Source: Silene latifolia
Taxonomy: Eukaryota > Streptophyta > Magnoliopsida > Caryophyllales > Caryophyllaceae
NCBI RefSeq assembly: GCF_048544455.1
Contig: NC_133531.1
Span: forward strand, 65,076,099-65,140,098
Direction of reading: 5' to 3'
DNA length: 64,000 nucleotides
The notes below the pieces were generated by a model. It was given only the letters and a program-made list of their open reading frames with translations, made no database searches and was not told the DNA's origin. Position numbers and translations under genes: made by a program. This document shows, in pieces, positions 43,411 through 55,203 of this stretch (position 1 is the first letter of the stretch; each line of letters begins with the position of its first letter).

Positions 43411-46206
43411 TCAAGGGGGCATGTTCAAGGTGTTGTTGATGTTGCTCAACACCTTGAAGAAGTAATCAAAAGCTTGTTCATTATCATGGTAGAGGTCCTC
43501 AATAGACCGTGGCCCTTGTTGTTGATCATGATCGATGGCATGTCCAATGTAGGGATTAAAAATCCCTACAAATTCGTCGTCCCAAAGACCACAAACTTCA
43601 TTGAGTTGATCATTGAAAATCTCTTGCTTAGATGGAGACAACTCTCCCAATTTCTTCTCTTGGCCAATGAGGCCATCCTCTTCTTCCTTGGTATATTTTG
43701 ATGAGCTTTGCAAGCTCTCCTTGTCACAATTCACTAGCTCTTTGAATGGAGCATCTTCAATTTTCTTCCTCCATTGGAGTTCCGATTTCTTCCTTTCATC
43801 TTTTCGGCTATAATGATCAATCATGAAACATGGCTCATGTAAACGAGGAGCTCTCATAGTCTTGTCAAGATTAAAAGTTATGCTTTCATCTCCCACTTCT
43901 AGAGTGAGCTCACCATGTTTCACATCAATCACCTCACCGGCGGTGTGTAGGAAAGGTCTTCCTAGGATGATTGGAATGTTGGAATCTTCCTCCATATCAA
44001 CAATGACAAAGTCCACCGGGATGAAAAACTTCCCAATTCGCACGGGGACATCTTCCCATATCCCTAACGGTGTCTTCGTCGATCTATCGGCCATTTGGAG
44101 TGTGATGTTGGTGCATTTAAGCTCTCCCATCCCCAACCTTTTACTTACCGAGTATGGCATGACACTCACACTAGCCCCTAGGTCACATAAGGCTTTGTTG
44201 ATCGTCGTGTCGCCAATGGTACACGGTATTGAGAAGCTTCCCGGATCCTTTAACTTTGGAGGTGAACTCCCTTGAAGTATTGCACTACTCACCTTAGTGA
44301 AGGCGATAGTCTCAAGTTTCCGGATCGACTTCTTCTTTGTGAGGATATCTTTCATGTACTTCGCATAGGCCGGAACGTGATTGATTAATTCCGTGAAAGG
44401 AATTGAGACTTCTAAGTTCTTCACAATTTCCATGAACTTTCCAAGTTGATCATCAAATTTGGGCTTGGCTTGACGACTTGGAAAAGGAAGTCTAATCACA
44501 ATGGGCTCCTTCTCCTTGGCCTTGTCTTCATTTTTCTTTGAACTTTCTTCTTTTGATGATTCTCCATCTTTGGAGTTTTGCACAATTTCTTCCTTTTCAC
44601 TAGCTTCCACAACTTCATCCTCAACTTGCTTCTTCGGTGCTTCATACCTTGTACCACTTCTCAAGTGAATGGCACTAACCGTCTCATGTCTAGGGGGATT
44701 ACTTTGATGTGGTAATTGCCCCTTTTGTCTTTGTGAGCTCGAAGATGCTAGTTGATTCAATTGTGTTTCCAACATCTTGGTGTGCGCTAGAATGTTGTTG
44801 ATGGTGGTTTCTTTTGCTTGGCTATCTTTTTGCATTTGGGTGAAAAATTCTTGTTGATTCTTTTGCATTTGGAGGACCGCTTTTTGGACATCAAAACCTT
44901 GGTCATTTTGGTGATTGTATGGATTTTGATTTTGGTAACCTTGGTTTTGATTGTAAAAGGGTCTTTGATTTTGGTTTCTCATGGGTGGTGGAGTGTATGT
45001 TGTTTGAGGGGTTTGAACATTTTGGCTTTTGTATGAGAGATTTGGATGGAATTTGGTGTTTTCATTGTAAAAATTTGAATAAGGGGTACCACTCTTGTAT
45101 GCTTGGAAAGCATTCACTTGTTCGGTTGTTCCCCTACACTCACTTGGGTCATGACCCAAAGTTCCACAATTCTCACATATCCCACTTGGGATTGATGAGG
45201 ATGCCGTCATGGCATTGACATGATGCTTCGATGATTTTGAGTTTTCCTCAAGTCTAGCCATAGCTTGTTCAAACTTCAAGTTGATTGTATCGATATGGGA
45301 GCTTAGTTTGGCACCTAATTGAGTAACGGCGTCCACTTCATACTTTCCTCCTCTAGTAGCCTTGCGAGGCCTACTATATTGTGAATTGTGGATTGCCATC
45401 TCTTCAATTTTGCTCCAAGTTTGGTTGTCATCAACCTCGGTGAACATCCCATTCGATCCCATATTAAGGATATTTCTTGAGTCTTCATAAAGACCGTTCC
45501 AAAATTGTTGCACCAAAAACCATTCGCTAAGTCCATGGTGAGGACATGAGCGACGAATTCCCTTGAACCACTCCCAAGCTTCATACAAAGACTCTTCATC
45601 CCTTTGCTTAAAACCCGTAATTTGAGCTCTTAGCATGTTGGTCTTTTCCGGTGGGTAGAATTTTTTGTAGAAAGCTAAAGCCAACTTCTTCCAAGAATCT
45701 ATTCCAAGGGTGGCCTTATCAAGGCCCTTCAACCATTGCTTTACGGTGCCGATTAAGGAAAAAGGAAATAAGACCCATCTAATTTGGTCTTGAGTCACGC
45801 CCGTTTGAGAGATAGCATCACAATAGTCGCAAAAGGTTTCCATATGAGAATGAGGATCCTCACTAGGCACCCCCCCAAATTGGCTCCTCTCAACTAGTTG
45901 GATGAAGGCGGACTTGGCAATAAAATTTCCGGTGAGATGTTGCGGTGTAGGAGTACCATTTGGTAGATTCTCCTCGGTGGGTACGGAGTGTGACGAGAAT
46001 TTTGGCATTGTAGGTGGATTTTGTGGGGTATTGTGTAATGGGTTTTCTTCTCCTTCTATTGCGAAAGGATTGACAAACTCACTAGTGGGTTGAACAACTT
46101 CACCAACACCTCTCAAATTCCTCCTAACAAGTCTCCTATTGTTTGTCAAGGTTCTTTCGATTTCACGGTCAAAAGGTAACAAATCACTTTGTAACCTTCT
46201 AGACAT
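43411..46206 (-). CDS. gag-protease polyprotein of element C (intact)
   Basis: Open frame of about 931 codons from the MSRR methionine (46206). It is nearly identical in plan to B: capsid part with FSLIGTVKQWLKGLDK and SEWFLVQQFWNGLYE, CCHC knuckle CENCGTLGHDPSEC (better preserved than B, which has Tyr for His), Gln/Asn-rich stretch, charged linker, protease with DLGASVSVMP, IILGRPFLHTAG and VKHGELTLEVGDES, ending in DYFFKVLSNINNTLNMPP and a stop. Two full-length open copies (B and C) in a family without polymerase suggest selection for gag-protease function, or very recent amplification. It would supply structural protein but depend on another element for reverse transcription and integration. 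Confidence 0.93.
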   Translation of the reverse strand: MSRRLQSDLLPFDREIERTLTNNRRLVRRNLRGVGEVVQPTSEFVNPFAIEGEENPLHNTPQNPPTMPKFSSHSVPTEENLPNGTPTPQHLTGNFIAKSAFIQLVERSQFGGVPSEDPHSHMETFCDYCDAISQTGVTQDQIRWVLFPFSLIGTVKQWLKGLDKATLGIDSWKKLALAFYKKFYPPEKTNMLRAQITGFKQRDEESLYEAWEWFKGIRRSCPHHGLSEWFLVQQFWNGLYEDSRNILNMGSNGMFTEVDDNQTWSKIEEMAIHNSQYSRPRKATRGGKYEVDAVTQLGAKLSSHIDTINLKFEQAMARLEENSKSSKHHVNAMTASSSIPSGICENCGTLGHDPSECRGTTEQVNAFQAYKSGTPYSNFYNENTKFHPNLSYKSQNVQTPQTTYTPPPMRNQNQRPFYNQNQGYQNQNPYNHQNDQGFDVQKAVLQMQKNQQEFFTQMQKDSQAKETTINNILAHTKMLETQLNQLASSSSQRQKGQLPHQSNPPRHETVSAIHLRSGTRYEAPKKQVEDEVVEASEKEEIVQNSKDGESSKEESSKKNEDKAKEKEPIVIRLPFPSRQAKPKFDDQLGKFMEIVKNLEVSIPFTELINHVPAYAKYMKDILTKKKSIRKLETIAFTKVSSAILQGSSPPKLKDPGSFSIPCTIGDTTINKALCDLGASVSVMPYSVSKRLGMGELKCTNITLQMADRSTKTPLGIWEDVPVRIGKFFIPVDFVIVDMEEDSNIPIILGRPFLHTAGEVIDVKHGELTLEVGDESITFNLDKTMRAPRLHEPCFMIDHYSRKDERKKSELQWRKKIEDAPFKELVNCDKESLQSSSKYTKEEEDGLIGQEKKLGELSPSKQEIFNDQLNEVCGLWDDEFVGIFNPYIGHAIDHDQQQGPRSIEDLYHDNEQAFDYFFKVLSNINNTLNMPP

Positions 46207-46324
46207 GCAAAATATCAAACAACTCAAAAACAATTAGAACAAACCTTGAGGAGTTTTACTTCCTCAAGGCGAAAAAAGACACAACTAATAACAATAAAAA
46301 GAAATCTAAATCAAACAAACACCG

Positions 46325-46342
46325 TCCCCGGCAACGGCGCCA
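46325..46342 (-). other. Primer binding site of element C (tRNA-Asp type)
   Basis: TCCCCGGCAACGGCGCCA on the plus strand, five bases from the 5' LTR start. Confidence 0.88.
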
Positions 46343-46347
46343 TTTTT

Positions 46348-48104
46348 TGATGCGATCCCGCTAAGTGTTCACAAATTAAGATGTGGTCGTTGGTCACGGT
46401 TGAATCAAAACACAATTTATAGCTTAACAAGCAACTCTACAATTAGTAAAGAGGCAAGTAAAGGTCGGATCCCAAGGGACGGGAGTTGAAATGAGATTTC
46501 TATTGTAACTAGTGGTGTCTAAGGGGTGTCACAAATTGGGTTGATGTAGAAGGTTACTAAACTAGAATAACAATGAAAATAAACAAGCAAGATGAATTAA
46601 AGGGGTGTAAACAATTGATTAAAGGCACTAGGGTGTCATGGGATCATAGGGGAATCATGGGATATGATCATACAAACATGTTCTCAAATTATAAGCAAGC
46701 AATTATTGTTGTGATGGATTGAGTTGGGTTATATCTTACAATCCTAGGAAAGTTTGGGTCCCGGAGCCGAATCGATTAGATTGTACAACACCTACAAGTC
46801 GACTTAATCTTCCCTACTCAACAACATGCATGGTCTAATGAGACTCGAGTTGGGTTATGTCTTACAAGTCTCATTGAAAAGATAGGAGATGATAATAAAT
46901 GCAAGGATTCATAGGCTTAGCATTTCATCAAATATAACATGTGCATGAGTTGAGATCAAAACAAGCAAGCAAATAAAACATGAAAGCATATTAATTTAAG
47001 CATGAATCATTCCCCATGTTGGTTTCCCTTAATCACCCATTAACCCTAGCTAAGAGACTACTCACTCATTATCATGTTGATCATGCTAGCAAGGTTGTCA
47101 ATCATACCAACAATATGAAACATGATGAATAAATGAAAGTAATTAACAATAATTAAAAAGGGATTAAGAGATTATACCTACTAATGATTCCAATAATAAA
47201 GCAAGAATAATAGAAGTACTTGAATGCTAGATTGAGAGGTTGTCAATCTCCCAATAATAACCCAAATAATCTTCAATTACCCAAAATAAAGGATGAACAA
47301 AAGAGAGATTAAGGAACTAAAACTTGGATTAAAACTTGATTAATACTGGATTTCAATATTGAAGAGAGATTTGATTGATATTAACTACACTAATTATTGA
47401 TAAGAAGAACATGCTCCTCTAATTAGCCTAATGGGGTATTTATAGTGAAAATTAGGGAGGATGCATTAGGGTTAACTAAGGGCTAAACTAGTAATTACAC
47501 TTTTTAAGTTGAGCAAGGAGGACCCGGTATTTTTTGAGAGAAGGGCTTCTCTTTTCGTAGCTTGAAGAAGACAATCCGTCTTTGTGAAGAAATCCGGGCG
47601 GAATAAGGTCGGGACGGACGGATTTGGGCGGTGGAATCCGAGCGGATTCTCGAGGAATCCGGACGGATTGTTGAGGGGAATCCGAGCGGATTCGAGGCAT
47701 GGGACGCTCGGATTGTGCAAGGGCTGGACGGGCGGATTGTTGACAATCCGCTCGGATTGTCAGTCAGCATAGTAACTTCTTCTTTTCTTCCCTTTTCTTC
47801 ATAAATTCCTTGGGGATTTCCTTGGGGACTCAAGGATCTTTCCTCAACATTGCTCTTCTACTATGATATGTACAAAGGCCTTCTAATCTTTTCTCTCCTT
47901 GATGCTTGGTCATTGAATTCGATCAATTTAGTCTCGTTTTGCCATGAAAATGCAAGATTCTTACTCCTTTCCTACCAAGGGATCAAAATCTCAAAGAATA
48001 TGCAAAACAAAGAACTAAAGATAAGAAATGACCCAAATAAGCACTAAAAAGCATGGAAACAAGGCTAATTCGGGGCTAAATATGCGCCAATTATGGTCAC
48101 ATCA
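46348..48104 (-). repeat. 5' LTR of element C
   Basis: 1757 bases. TATA box at 47436-47445 (minus), motif array at 47588-47765. Followed by TSD actac, after which the left LTR of G resumes. Confidence 0.94.
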
Positions 48105-48109
48105 ACTAC

Positions 48110-48700
48110 CATAATTTATCTTATGTAAGAGTTTGCATGTGATGTAAGATGAAAAACATAAGACAAATTTGTACACTCCCTCACTCCACCTCCACCCGCC
48201 ACTTCCCTTCCTATTCACTCCATCTATTGTTCATTTATTTACACTATCTCACTTCTTCACTCAATACTTTGCGTGTGAACAATTCTTCAACATCTCTCTA
48301 AAAATATTACTCATCTTTACTAAGCTTGTTAGTAAAAAATATATAATTACTAAGACTAGTTAGTAATATTACTAATAATATCAAGGGTACAATATTAACA
48401 AGTTCTAGTTCAATACTTGTTAATATTTTTGGGTTAGTTCTTGGGTGCAACAAGAAGGAGATCTTCTTTTTGAAGATTTGCAAGGAGGATCTTCCATTTG
48501 GTATAAGCTCAAGAACAAGCTAGTAAGGTGAACTAGTTTGTGCCCCTTTTACCACTAATTCAATGTAAGGAAATTGTTTTTCCTTATACTTTCTTTTTAT
48601 GCTTTCATATTAGCATGCATGTTACATAGATCACCTAAATGACAATTTATGAGATAAATTAATTTTATTAGAGAGTCTAATATGGATCTATGATCTTTCA
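48110..48700 (+). repeat. Left LTR of element G, second part
   Basis: Matches 56728-57318 and ends ...gatctttca directly before the primer site. A short plus-strand frame at 48169-48363 recurs at 56787-56981 in the other LTR and is not taken as a gene. Confidence 0.9.
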
Positions 48701-48702
48701 AG

Positions 48703-48716
48703 TGGTATCAGAGCTT
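48703..48716 (+). other. Primer binding site of element G (initiator tRNA-Met)
   Basis: TGGTATCAGAGCTT two bases after the LTR, the classic copia primer site. Confidence 0.92.
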
Positions 48717-51700
48717 AGGCTTGTAATTTGCATGTTGATTTTAAGCATTTTAATGAATTTTGAGATAATTTATAAAAACTCAAAAATTGTGTTAGAAGAG
48801 GTTTTAGCACGAAATTTTTGGGACATGCATACCTTCTGATCTCAATAGATTTGTGTTATTTTTTGGTGATTTTTGAAGTTATTTTGCTATTTTTAATGAT
48901 TTTTGGTAGAAAACCGAGTCAAAATGCCGTATTTTAGTTAAAAATTGACTAAAAGTAGTTAAAAGTTGATTCAGTGCATGGATTTTTTATGGTAGTTCAT
49001 GCATGTTTTCTACTGATTGTATGCAAAAAGTAGAAGGTTGGTTCGAATTTTTTGCATGTTTATTGATTTTATGAGATAAAAGTCGATAAAAATCAAATTA
49101 ATTAATCATAATTTTGAAACTTTTGATTCTACCCATGATAAATTTATGTACATTTAAGAATATTATTTAAATGTTAAAAGTGATTTTGCATGTGTGTTTT
49201 CACTTTGTTTTGATGTTTATTGGTTTTAGTGGTTAAAAACCGATAAATATCGATTTTTTTCTTCATAAAATTTATCCGGAATTTTTGGACAATTTTTCTG
49301 ACATTTTGGTGTTCTTGGGAGTGTTCCAGAATACTAAAAAATTTTGTTTCAATTGTTTGGGTAATTTTTCAATTATTTTGGATTTTTACTTAAATATTAT
49401 GATTTTACCGATTAAAGTTGCAAAATATCACCAATCAAACTAATTATTTATCATAAAATTAGTGAGGACTAATTTTGAGGTTCAAAACAGTTTGGATAAT
49501 TATTTTGGACTTAAATGAGATTTAAGAGTTGATTATTGATTTTTACATGTTAAAAATCGATTAAATCCACAAAACCCGAGATGGATACCAACGAATGATA
49601 GATAGGGCGATTTTTGCATCATTTTACAGCATTTTAAGCATATTTATTTAAGTTGAATGAATGATTGTCATTTATTTAAAGCATTTATCTTGTTGTACAT
49701 AGTATGGCCTAGTTAATTTTTATCGTTATTACCCGAAATGAATAGGAATATCGATTTGTTTGTAATTAAATACGATCTCGTATCGTCGGTTTGTAATTAA
49801 TTAATAGTTTTATTTATTTTATTAATTAATGTATAATAGGAATAGCTATGTAATTCAATTGTAATAGTTATTTTTAGCGGCGTTTCCAAAAGACGGATTA
49901 CATCGAGACGGAGTCTATTTTTGGAAGGTGTTCCAAATCCCACAAGGAAGAGCCACTTATGGAATGAAGAGGCAAGGGACCAAGGAGTTGGTTTCCGAAA
50001 TGTAATAGACTAGTTTTTATTAACTAGGAGGCCATACTAGGATTTAATCATATGCTTACATGTTTGCTTGTTTCATTTTCGCGCATGCCAAAATCGCCAT
50101 TCACATGCATTTTATTTTCGCGGTTGTCAATTCACGTCATTTACATTCACTGAATTAATTCACTTATAAGGAATTTATGACTAAATTGACAAGATCTCTC
50201 ACATAACTAAAATTGAGATTAGCCTTACCATTTACTAACACCTATGAATCTCTTGTTCATTAGAGCCACGCTCGCCCAAGCGGGGTGTTCTCTTTTTACC
50301 TTGGGTAAGTAGGGTGGTAAACGGTTATCACACGCTAAAATTGGTTGGACTCAACGGGATATAAGACGGTCTTGTGTTCCGGGGCTAATAGATGGATTTA
50401 AGGAAATTCGTCGACCAAGAGTTCTAGAGGTAGAATTAGTCAACGTGACTTACCGAATTTACACAATTTATGGGATGTTTCGCCCAAGCGATGCTCATTT
50501 TTGTTTAAAATTTGGGTCTTGGAATCATTTATATAATTTAGTGGGAGATCATTATTTAAATGTTAAAACTTGTTGAAAATGTTTTTCAAAAGTATTATTA
50601 AAACATTGAATGTTAATTTTTCCTATTTTTCGTTCATTCTCATAAATGTATGACATCGGGCACTTCATCCTTTATTTATTATTATACTCGTTTCATTCTT
50701 TCATAGGAAGCGGTTTCTTTGAAGGAATTCGGTAGCAATGATTGGTAACATGATTTACTAATTCACCTACATAAGCTTACAATAATTATTGCGATTATTA
50801 TACAACTTAACATCCATATTTAAAAAGGGGTTTTCATGTTGCAAACTCATATTACGAGTTTAAAAAGAAGTCACATTTTATCAAGAGAGTCTTGTTTCGT
50901 AAGTGACACCTCCGTCATGAAGATGACATACTAGTTTTTAATTACTCAAGAGTAATTCAAAAGTTTGCGAAAAGTGTTTTCAAAAACACAAATAATACTC
51001 CAATATAATGCGGTCAAATGGCTCAATTCAATAAAAGCCAAATCGATTGTTTATGCGCTAAAGAATTTAGGCATATGATAACAATTGAACGGTTAGGTAG
51101 TCCAATTTTGCAAGAAGTTGAGGTTTTGCCACATGTTTCACACACTTTATAGTAATTCACTCTTACTAAGTGTATAAAATATCACAAATGACATGAAGAG
51201 AGGTCTTCATGAGATTCATTTTTTGCTTGATTGAAGCAAAGAGGAATGTGAAAGTGAGTGGGAGTTAAGAGGAATCAACCCTAGATGTATGCGATAGAAC
51301 AAAGTTGAAAGAGACATCTACTCAATGGATAGGCTAGTTCCACTATCTTGGTATGAGATACCAACTACGGGTCATTTCTTTGTAAAGAAGTTTACATGAA
51401 TTGATAAAACGTAAGACGTCTAGCATAAGACATTTTTGTATCGAAATGGTGCTAGAGTAGCAATGATTTCGATAGGGACAAATGCACCTAAATTTGGTTT
51501 TAAAAGAATGTAATCATCTATGTTTATACATAGAAGGCATCACTCATGTGATTTAAAACAAAATGTTGTACCTACTCTTATGATAACTTGGTGGTTGGTT
51601 TAGACCACTTAAGTTAGAGGAATTTTACATTCTTCACGAAAACTAAATGTTATACTATCTTGTAGATTTTAAAGTCTCTAATCTGGTGAACCCAATTGAT

Positions 51701-51779
51701 CAAACCTCAAGTAAATTCGTTTCAAACGAGTAAACGGAAAGCACATTAAACAACCATTTGATTGTGAGTCTTATGGTAT
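48717..51779 (+). other. Leader and decayed gag region of element G
   Basis: About 3 kb with no open frame and no gag motif I could recognise. AT-rich to about 49870, then less so. Two CGCCCAAGCG boxes (near 50271 and 50470) are the only repeated signature I noticed. Confidence 0.6.
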
Positions 51780-52630
51780 GTGTGCATGTATTATGTTTTT
51801 CTTTTGCAGAAAAGAAACACAATAGTGAGGTGATTGACCATATACATACGGATGTGTAAGGACAATAGTTGGTTATATATATACTTCGTTACTTTTACCG
51901 TAATGTTAAGTAGATATGAAAACCTCGTATCTATTTAATAAGACATAAAAGTGATTTTTGAAACGTGTTATATTTTCAAAATGAAGTAGTAAACCAAAAG
52001 CACGTCAAGATCAAGATGTTGATCGGGAGTTTCAAAGTAATGACTTTGAAGATCAAATGGGTAATATCAAGTAATGACCTTGATAATCACTAAGAAGATT
52101 GTGAACCAGTTCACATAATACCTTCTCCTTGGGACACCATAGAGTATGGTGTAGTCAAGTATATAAACCGAACTTTATGAGATATAGTTTGAGGTTTTTC
52201 GCAATTTTGTAAGCTATTTTCTCACTAAAAGTTTAAAACCAGACTATAATAGCCTAAATGACTCCATATGAGATATGGATAGGGAGAGTCCCTAACTTGT
52301 CTTTTTATACATTTGGGACCATAAATGTTTATGTTCAGAACCAATTTATGTATTTGTGAGGGTTATCCAAAATTGAACCACTTGGTTTTTACTCCTCCAA
52401 AACGAGAACAAAGAGTTTGTGGCTCATAATACTGTCATTCCAGAACGATTTTCATTTTCTGGAAGACAGAGTGGGAGAAATTTTGAACTTGCGGAAGTCC
52501 AAGACCCACAAACTGAGTACAATACAAGAAGACGTTATTTATTGAGGCTCAGTGGTGAGTACAATGCAAGAAGACGTTCTTTATTGTGGCTCAGTGGTTA
52601 TAAGGAGATAATTTTGCGATAATATTGCGT
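51780..52630 (+). pseudogene. Integrase remnants of element G
   Basis: Short in-frame blocks separated by stops and frameshifts: EVIDHIHTDV (end of the pre-integrase region and first catalytic Asp, about 51819-51858), VVNQKHVKIKM (core, about 51989-52020), and NKEFVAHNTV followed by RNFELAEVQDPQTE (52409-52515), which parallels the integrase-RT linker of element H (KEFLENAKSN, FELSEIPEPNTE). A 42-base tandem duplication (about 52516-52599) lies at the end. No functional protein is possible. Confidence 0.65.
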
Positions 52631-53400
52631 TACATTTTAAAAGTGACGAATCATAAACCCTCATCAAAGGCTTTTCTATAGTATGAACTCTATGTGATGG
52701 CGTGTCCCCATGCAATTCGAATTGATCTCCTTGCACATGATGCGATAAGGAAGGAAACACGAGATGTTTTCGAGACTTGATTTAAGGTGAATACTTTGGT
52801 TGGTTACCTTGATCTTGTCGTAAAGGTTACATAAGATGTTTAAAACTTGGGCTTGTTATAGAGAGTTTGTGACAACCCAAATGCCTTTATTAATTCGTAT
52901 GGTCTTAGCAATATAGCCTCTCATGAGGATGAGTTTAGGCAAAAGGATAACGAAACTTTCTCCTTGGGAGAAGTTTTGTTGATTTTGTCAATGCTAAGAA
53001 GCCTGGCATGTTTGAAAGATCCCTTTTTGTGATCTATATACGTCAAAGAGTTGGAACTTTGGGTTCAATTAAGTAGTCTATCAAAATGGTATTACTCGAG
53101 TGTCAAGGTACCATGATGATACATGGAGTTTAGTGGGAGCTAAAGTGAGTTTCTTAGTCTAAATATGTGGTTGACATATTAGTGACTAGAAATGTAGCTA
53201 AGGTGATGTTTCTTAGTCTAAATATGTGTTTGACATATTACTGACTAGAAATATTCTCGGGTGAATATTTGAGAGTAGCATGGCGCATCTTAAACATCTG
53301 GATCTAATGAGATAGATCTCCATGGATATTAGCATTTTAGTCAAGAGACTTATGTGATAAGATTCTTGAGTCGTTCAAGTTGTTGAACAATTAATATGAT
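52631..53400 (+). pseudogene. Reverse transcriptase remnant of element G
   Basis: Heavily decayed. A block near 53033-53075 translates as IYIRQRVGTLGSIK, aligning with the IYGLKQASRSWN box of copia RT as seen in H, and is followed by SIKMVLLECQGT-like remains of the next block in another frame. The catalytic YVDD box was not found. Confidence 0.5.
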
Positions 53401-55060
53401 CTCTTGTGCTTCCGCTGCAGGATCTATTAAATATGCTAAAAGCTTCTCTCGTCGGGACTTATCATATTGAGAATATGAGAAGTCATTACCAATCATTTTC
53501 TAGTGAGTGTCACTAGATGATTATCAAGAGCATCCTTGAGTACTTGAGAAGCACTGAGGATTTACTCTTGACTGGAGGAATATATGAATTTTGTGTAAAA
53601 GGATTACACGGAAACATTCCTATGCTTATAAGATGTTATGAGCCTCGTTAAGGAATGGTTAGCATGTAAGAGTGTTATGTGCATAAAGAATAATATGTAT
53701 AAGAAGTTATACATATATGTATAAGAAGTTATACATATATGTATAAAAAGTTATACATGTATAAAGAAGATATGTATGAGGAGTCATACATAAAAGATGT
53801 CATATGAAGAATGTGTATGTATAAGTGTTATACGTACAAATCATGAACGAAAAGCTAAGTACATTACAGCATCCGATGTTGTAAAAGAGATAGTTGATAA
53901 CCGCAATTTAATGGAACTAGAGTAGTTCCGTTAGCCGAATATCGTCTCTCCGAGAGATCGTGGAAAACAAATGGTCTCTTGTGCTTCCGCTGCAGGATCT
54001 ATTAAATATGCTAAAAGCTTCTCTCGTCGGGACTTATCATATTGAGAATATGAGAAGTCATTACCAATCATTTTCTAGTGAGTGTCACTAGATGATTATC
54101 AAGAGCATCCTTGAGTACTTGAGAAGCACTGAGGATTTACTCTTGACTGGAGGAATATATGAATTTTTTGTAAAAGGATTACACGGAAACATTCCTATGC
54201 TTATAAGATGTTATGAGCCTCGTTAAGGAATGGTTAGCATGTAAGAATGTTATGTGCATAAAGAATAATATGTATAAGAAGTTATACATATATGTATAAG
54301 AAGTTATACATGTATAAAGAAGATATGTATGAGGAGTCATACATAAAAGATGTCATATGAAGAATGTGTATGTATAAGTGTTATACGTACAAATCATGAA
54401 CGAAAAGCTAAGTACATTACAGCATCCGATGTTGTAAAAGAGATAGTTGATAACCGCAATTTAATGGAACTAGAGTAGTTCCGTTAGCCGAATATCGTCT
54501 CCCGAGAGACTGTGAAAACAGCGGGTCTCTTGTGCTTCCGCTGCAGGATCTATTAAATATGCTAAAAGCTTCTCTCGTCGGGACTTATCATATTGAGAAT
54601 ATGAGAAGTCATTACCAATCATTTTTCTAGTGAGTGTCACTAGATGATTATCAAGAGCATCCTTGAGTACTTGAGAAGCACTGAGGATTTACTCTTGACT
54701 GGAGGAATATATGAATTTTGTGTAAAAGGATTACACAGAAACATTCCTATGCTTATAAGATGTTATGAGCCTCGTTAAGGAATGGTTAGCATGTAAGAGT
54801 GTTATGTGCATAAAGAATAATATGTATAAGAAGTTATACATGTATAAAGAAGATATGTATGAGGAGTCATACATAAAAGATGTCATATGAAGAATGTGTA
54901 TGTATAAGTGTTATACGTACAAATCATGAACGAAAAGCTAAGTACATTACAGCATCCGATGTTGTAAAAGAGATAGTTGATAACCGCAATTTAATGGAAC
55001 TAGAGTAGTTCCGTTAGCCGAATATCGTCTCCGAGAGATCGTGAAAACAATGGGAGTGTT
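53401..55060 (+). repeat. Tandem triplication of about 0.55 kb in element G
   Basis: Three units start with CTCTTGTGCTTCCGCTGCAGG at 53401, 53976 and 54527 (21 bases here split as CTCTTGTGCTT and CCGCTGCAGG). They are nearly identical except for the number of 22-base hairpin repeats TATGTATAA-GAAG-TTATACATA: three at 53694-53759, two at 54269-54312, one at 54821-54842. Confidence 0.92.
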
Positions 55061-55203
55061 TGGTGCTTTAGAACCGAGTCTAAAAACTTGTTTAGACATG
55101 TACTTAAAAAGGCTCTATGTGATGAAAAGATTGCATAGAACAAAGGAAAATAGCAATGGAAATTAGAGTCATGCAACTGTTGCTAATCCTCTAACCAAAG
55201 CCG
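53401..55203 (+). pseudogene. RNase H remnant of element G, partly triplicated
   Basis: Contains ILEYLRSTEDLLLTGG (matching the ILKYLRRTKD box at the start of copia RNase H) and AKYITASDVVKEIV (matching the catalytic-Glu box EYYAASEAAKEA of H). The final VANPLTKA box is at 55177-55203. The segment carrying the first two boxes is present three times in tandem (units starting at 53401, 53976 and 54527), so the domain order is scrambled. Two to three stops are shared by all units, which shows the gene was dead before the triplication. Confidence 0.7.

Larger units (their letters stand above)
30670..48104 (-). mobile_element. Element C: family I non-autonomous element, complete, containing D
   Basis: LTRs 30670-32420 and 46348-48104 (tgatgcg...cacatca), TSD actac at 30665-30669 and 48105-48109. 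Net length without D and its TSD is about 11.1 kb. Minus-strand order: 5' LTR (right), tRNA-Asp primer site, intact gag-protease, motif array, ORF1 with a single stop, conserved 3' noncoding region interrupted by D, PPT, 3' LTR. No polymerase genes. The LTRs differ at only a few positions per hundred or fewer. Confidence 0.95.

Noticed and set aside
48169-48363. Small gene repeated at 56787-56981
   Set aside because: The recurrence is explained by the two LTRs of G. Hydrophobic low-complexity translation, no family recognised.
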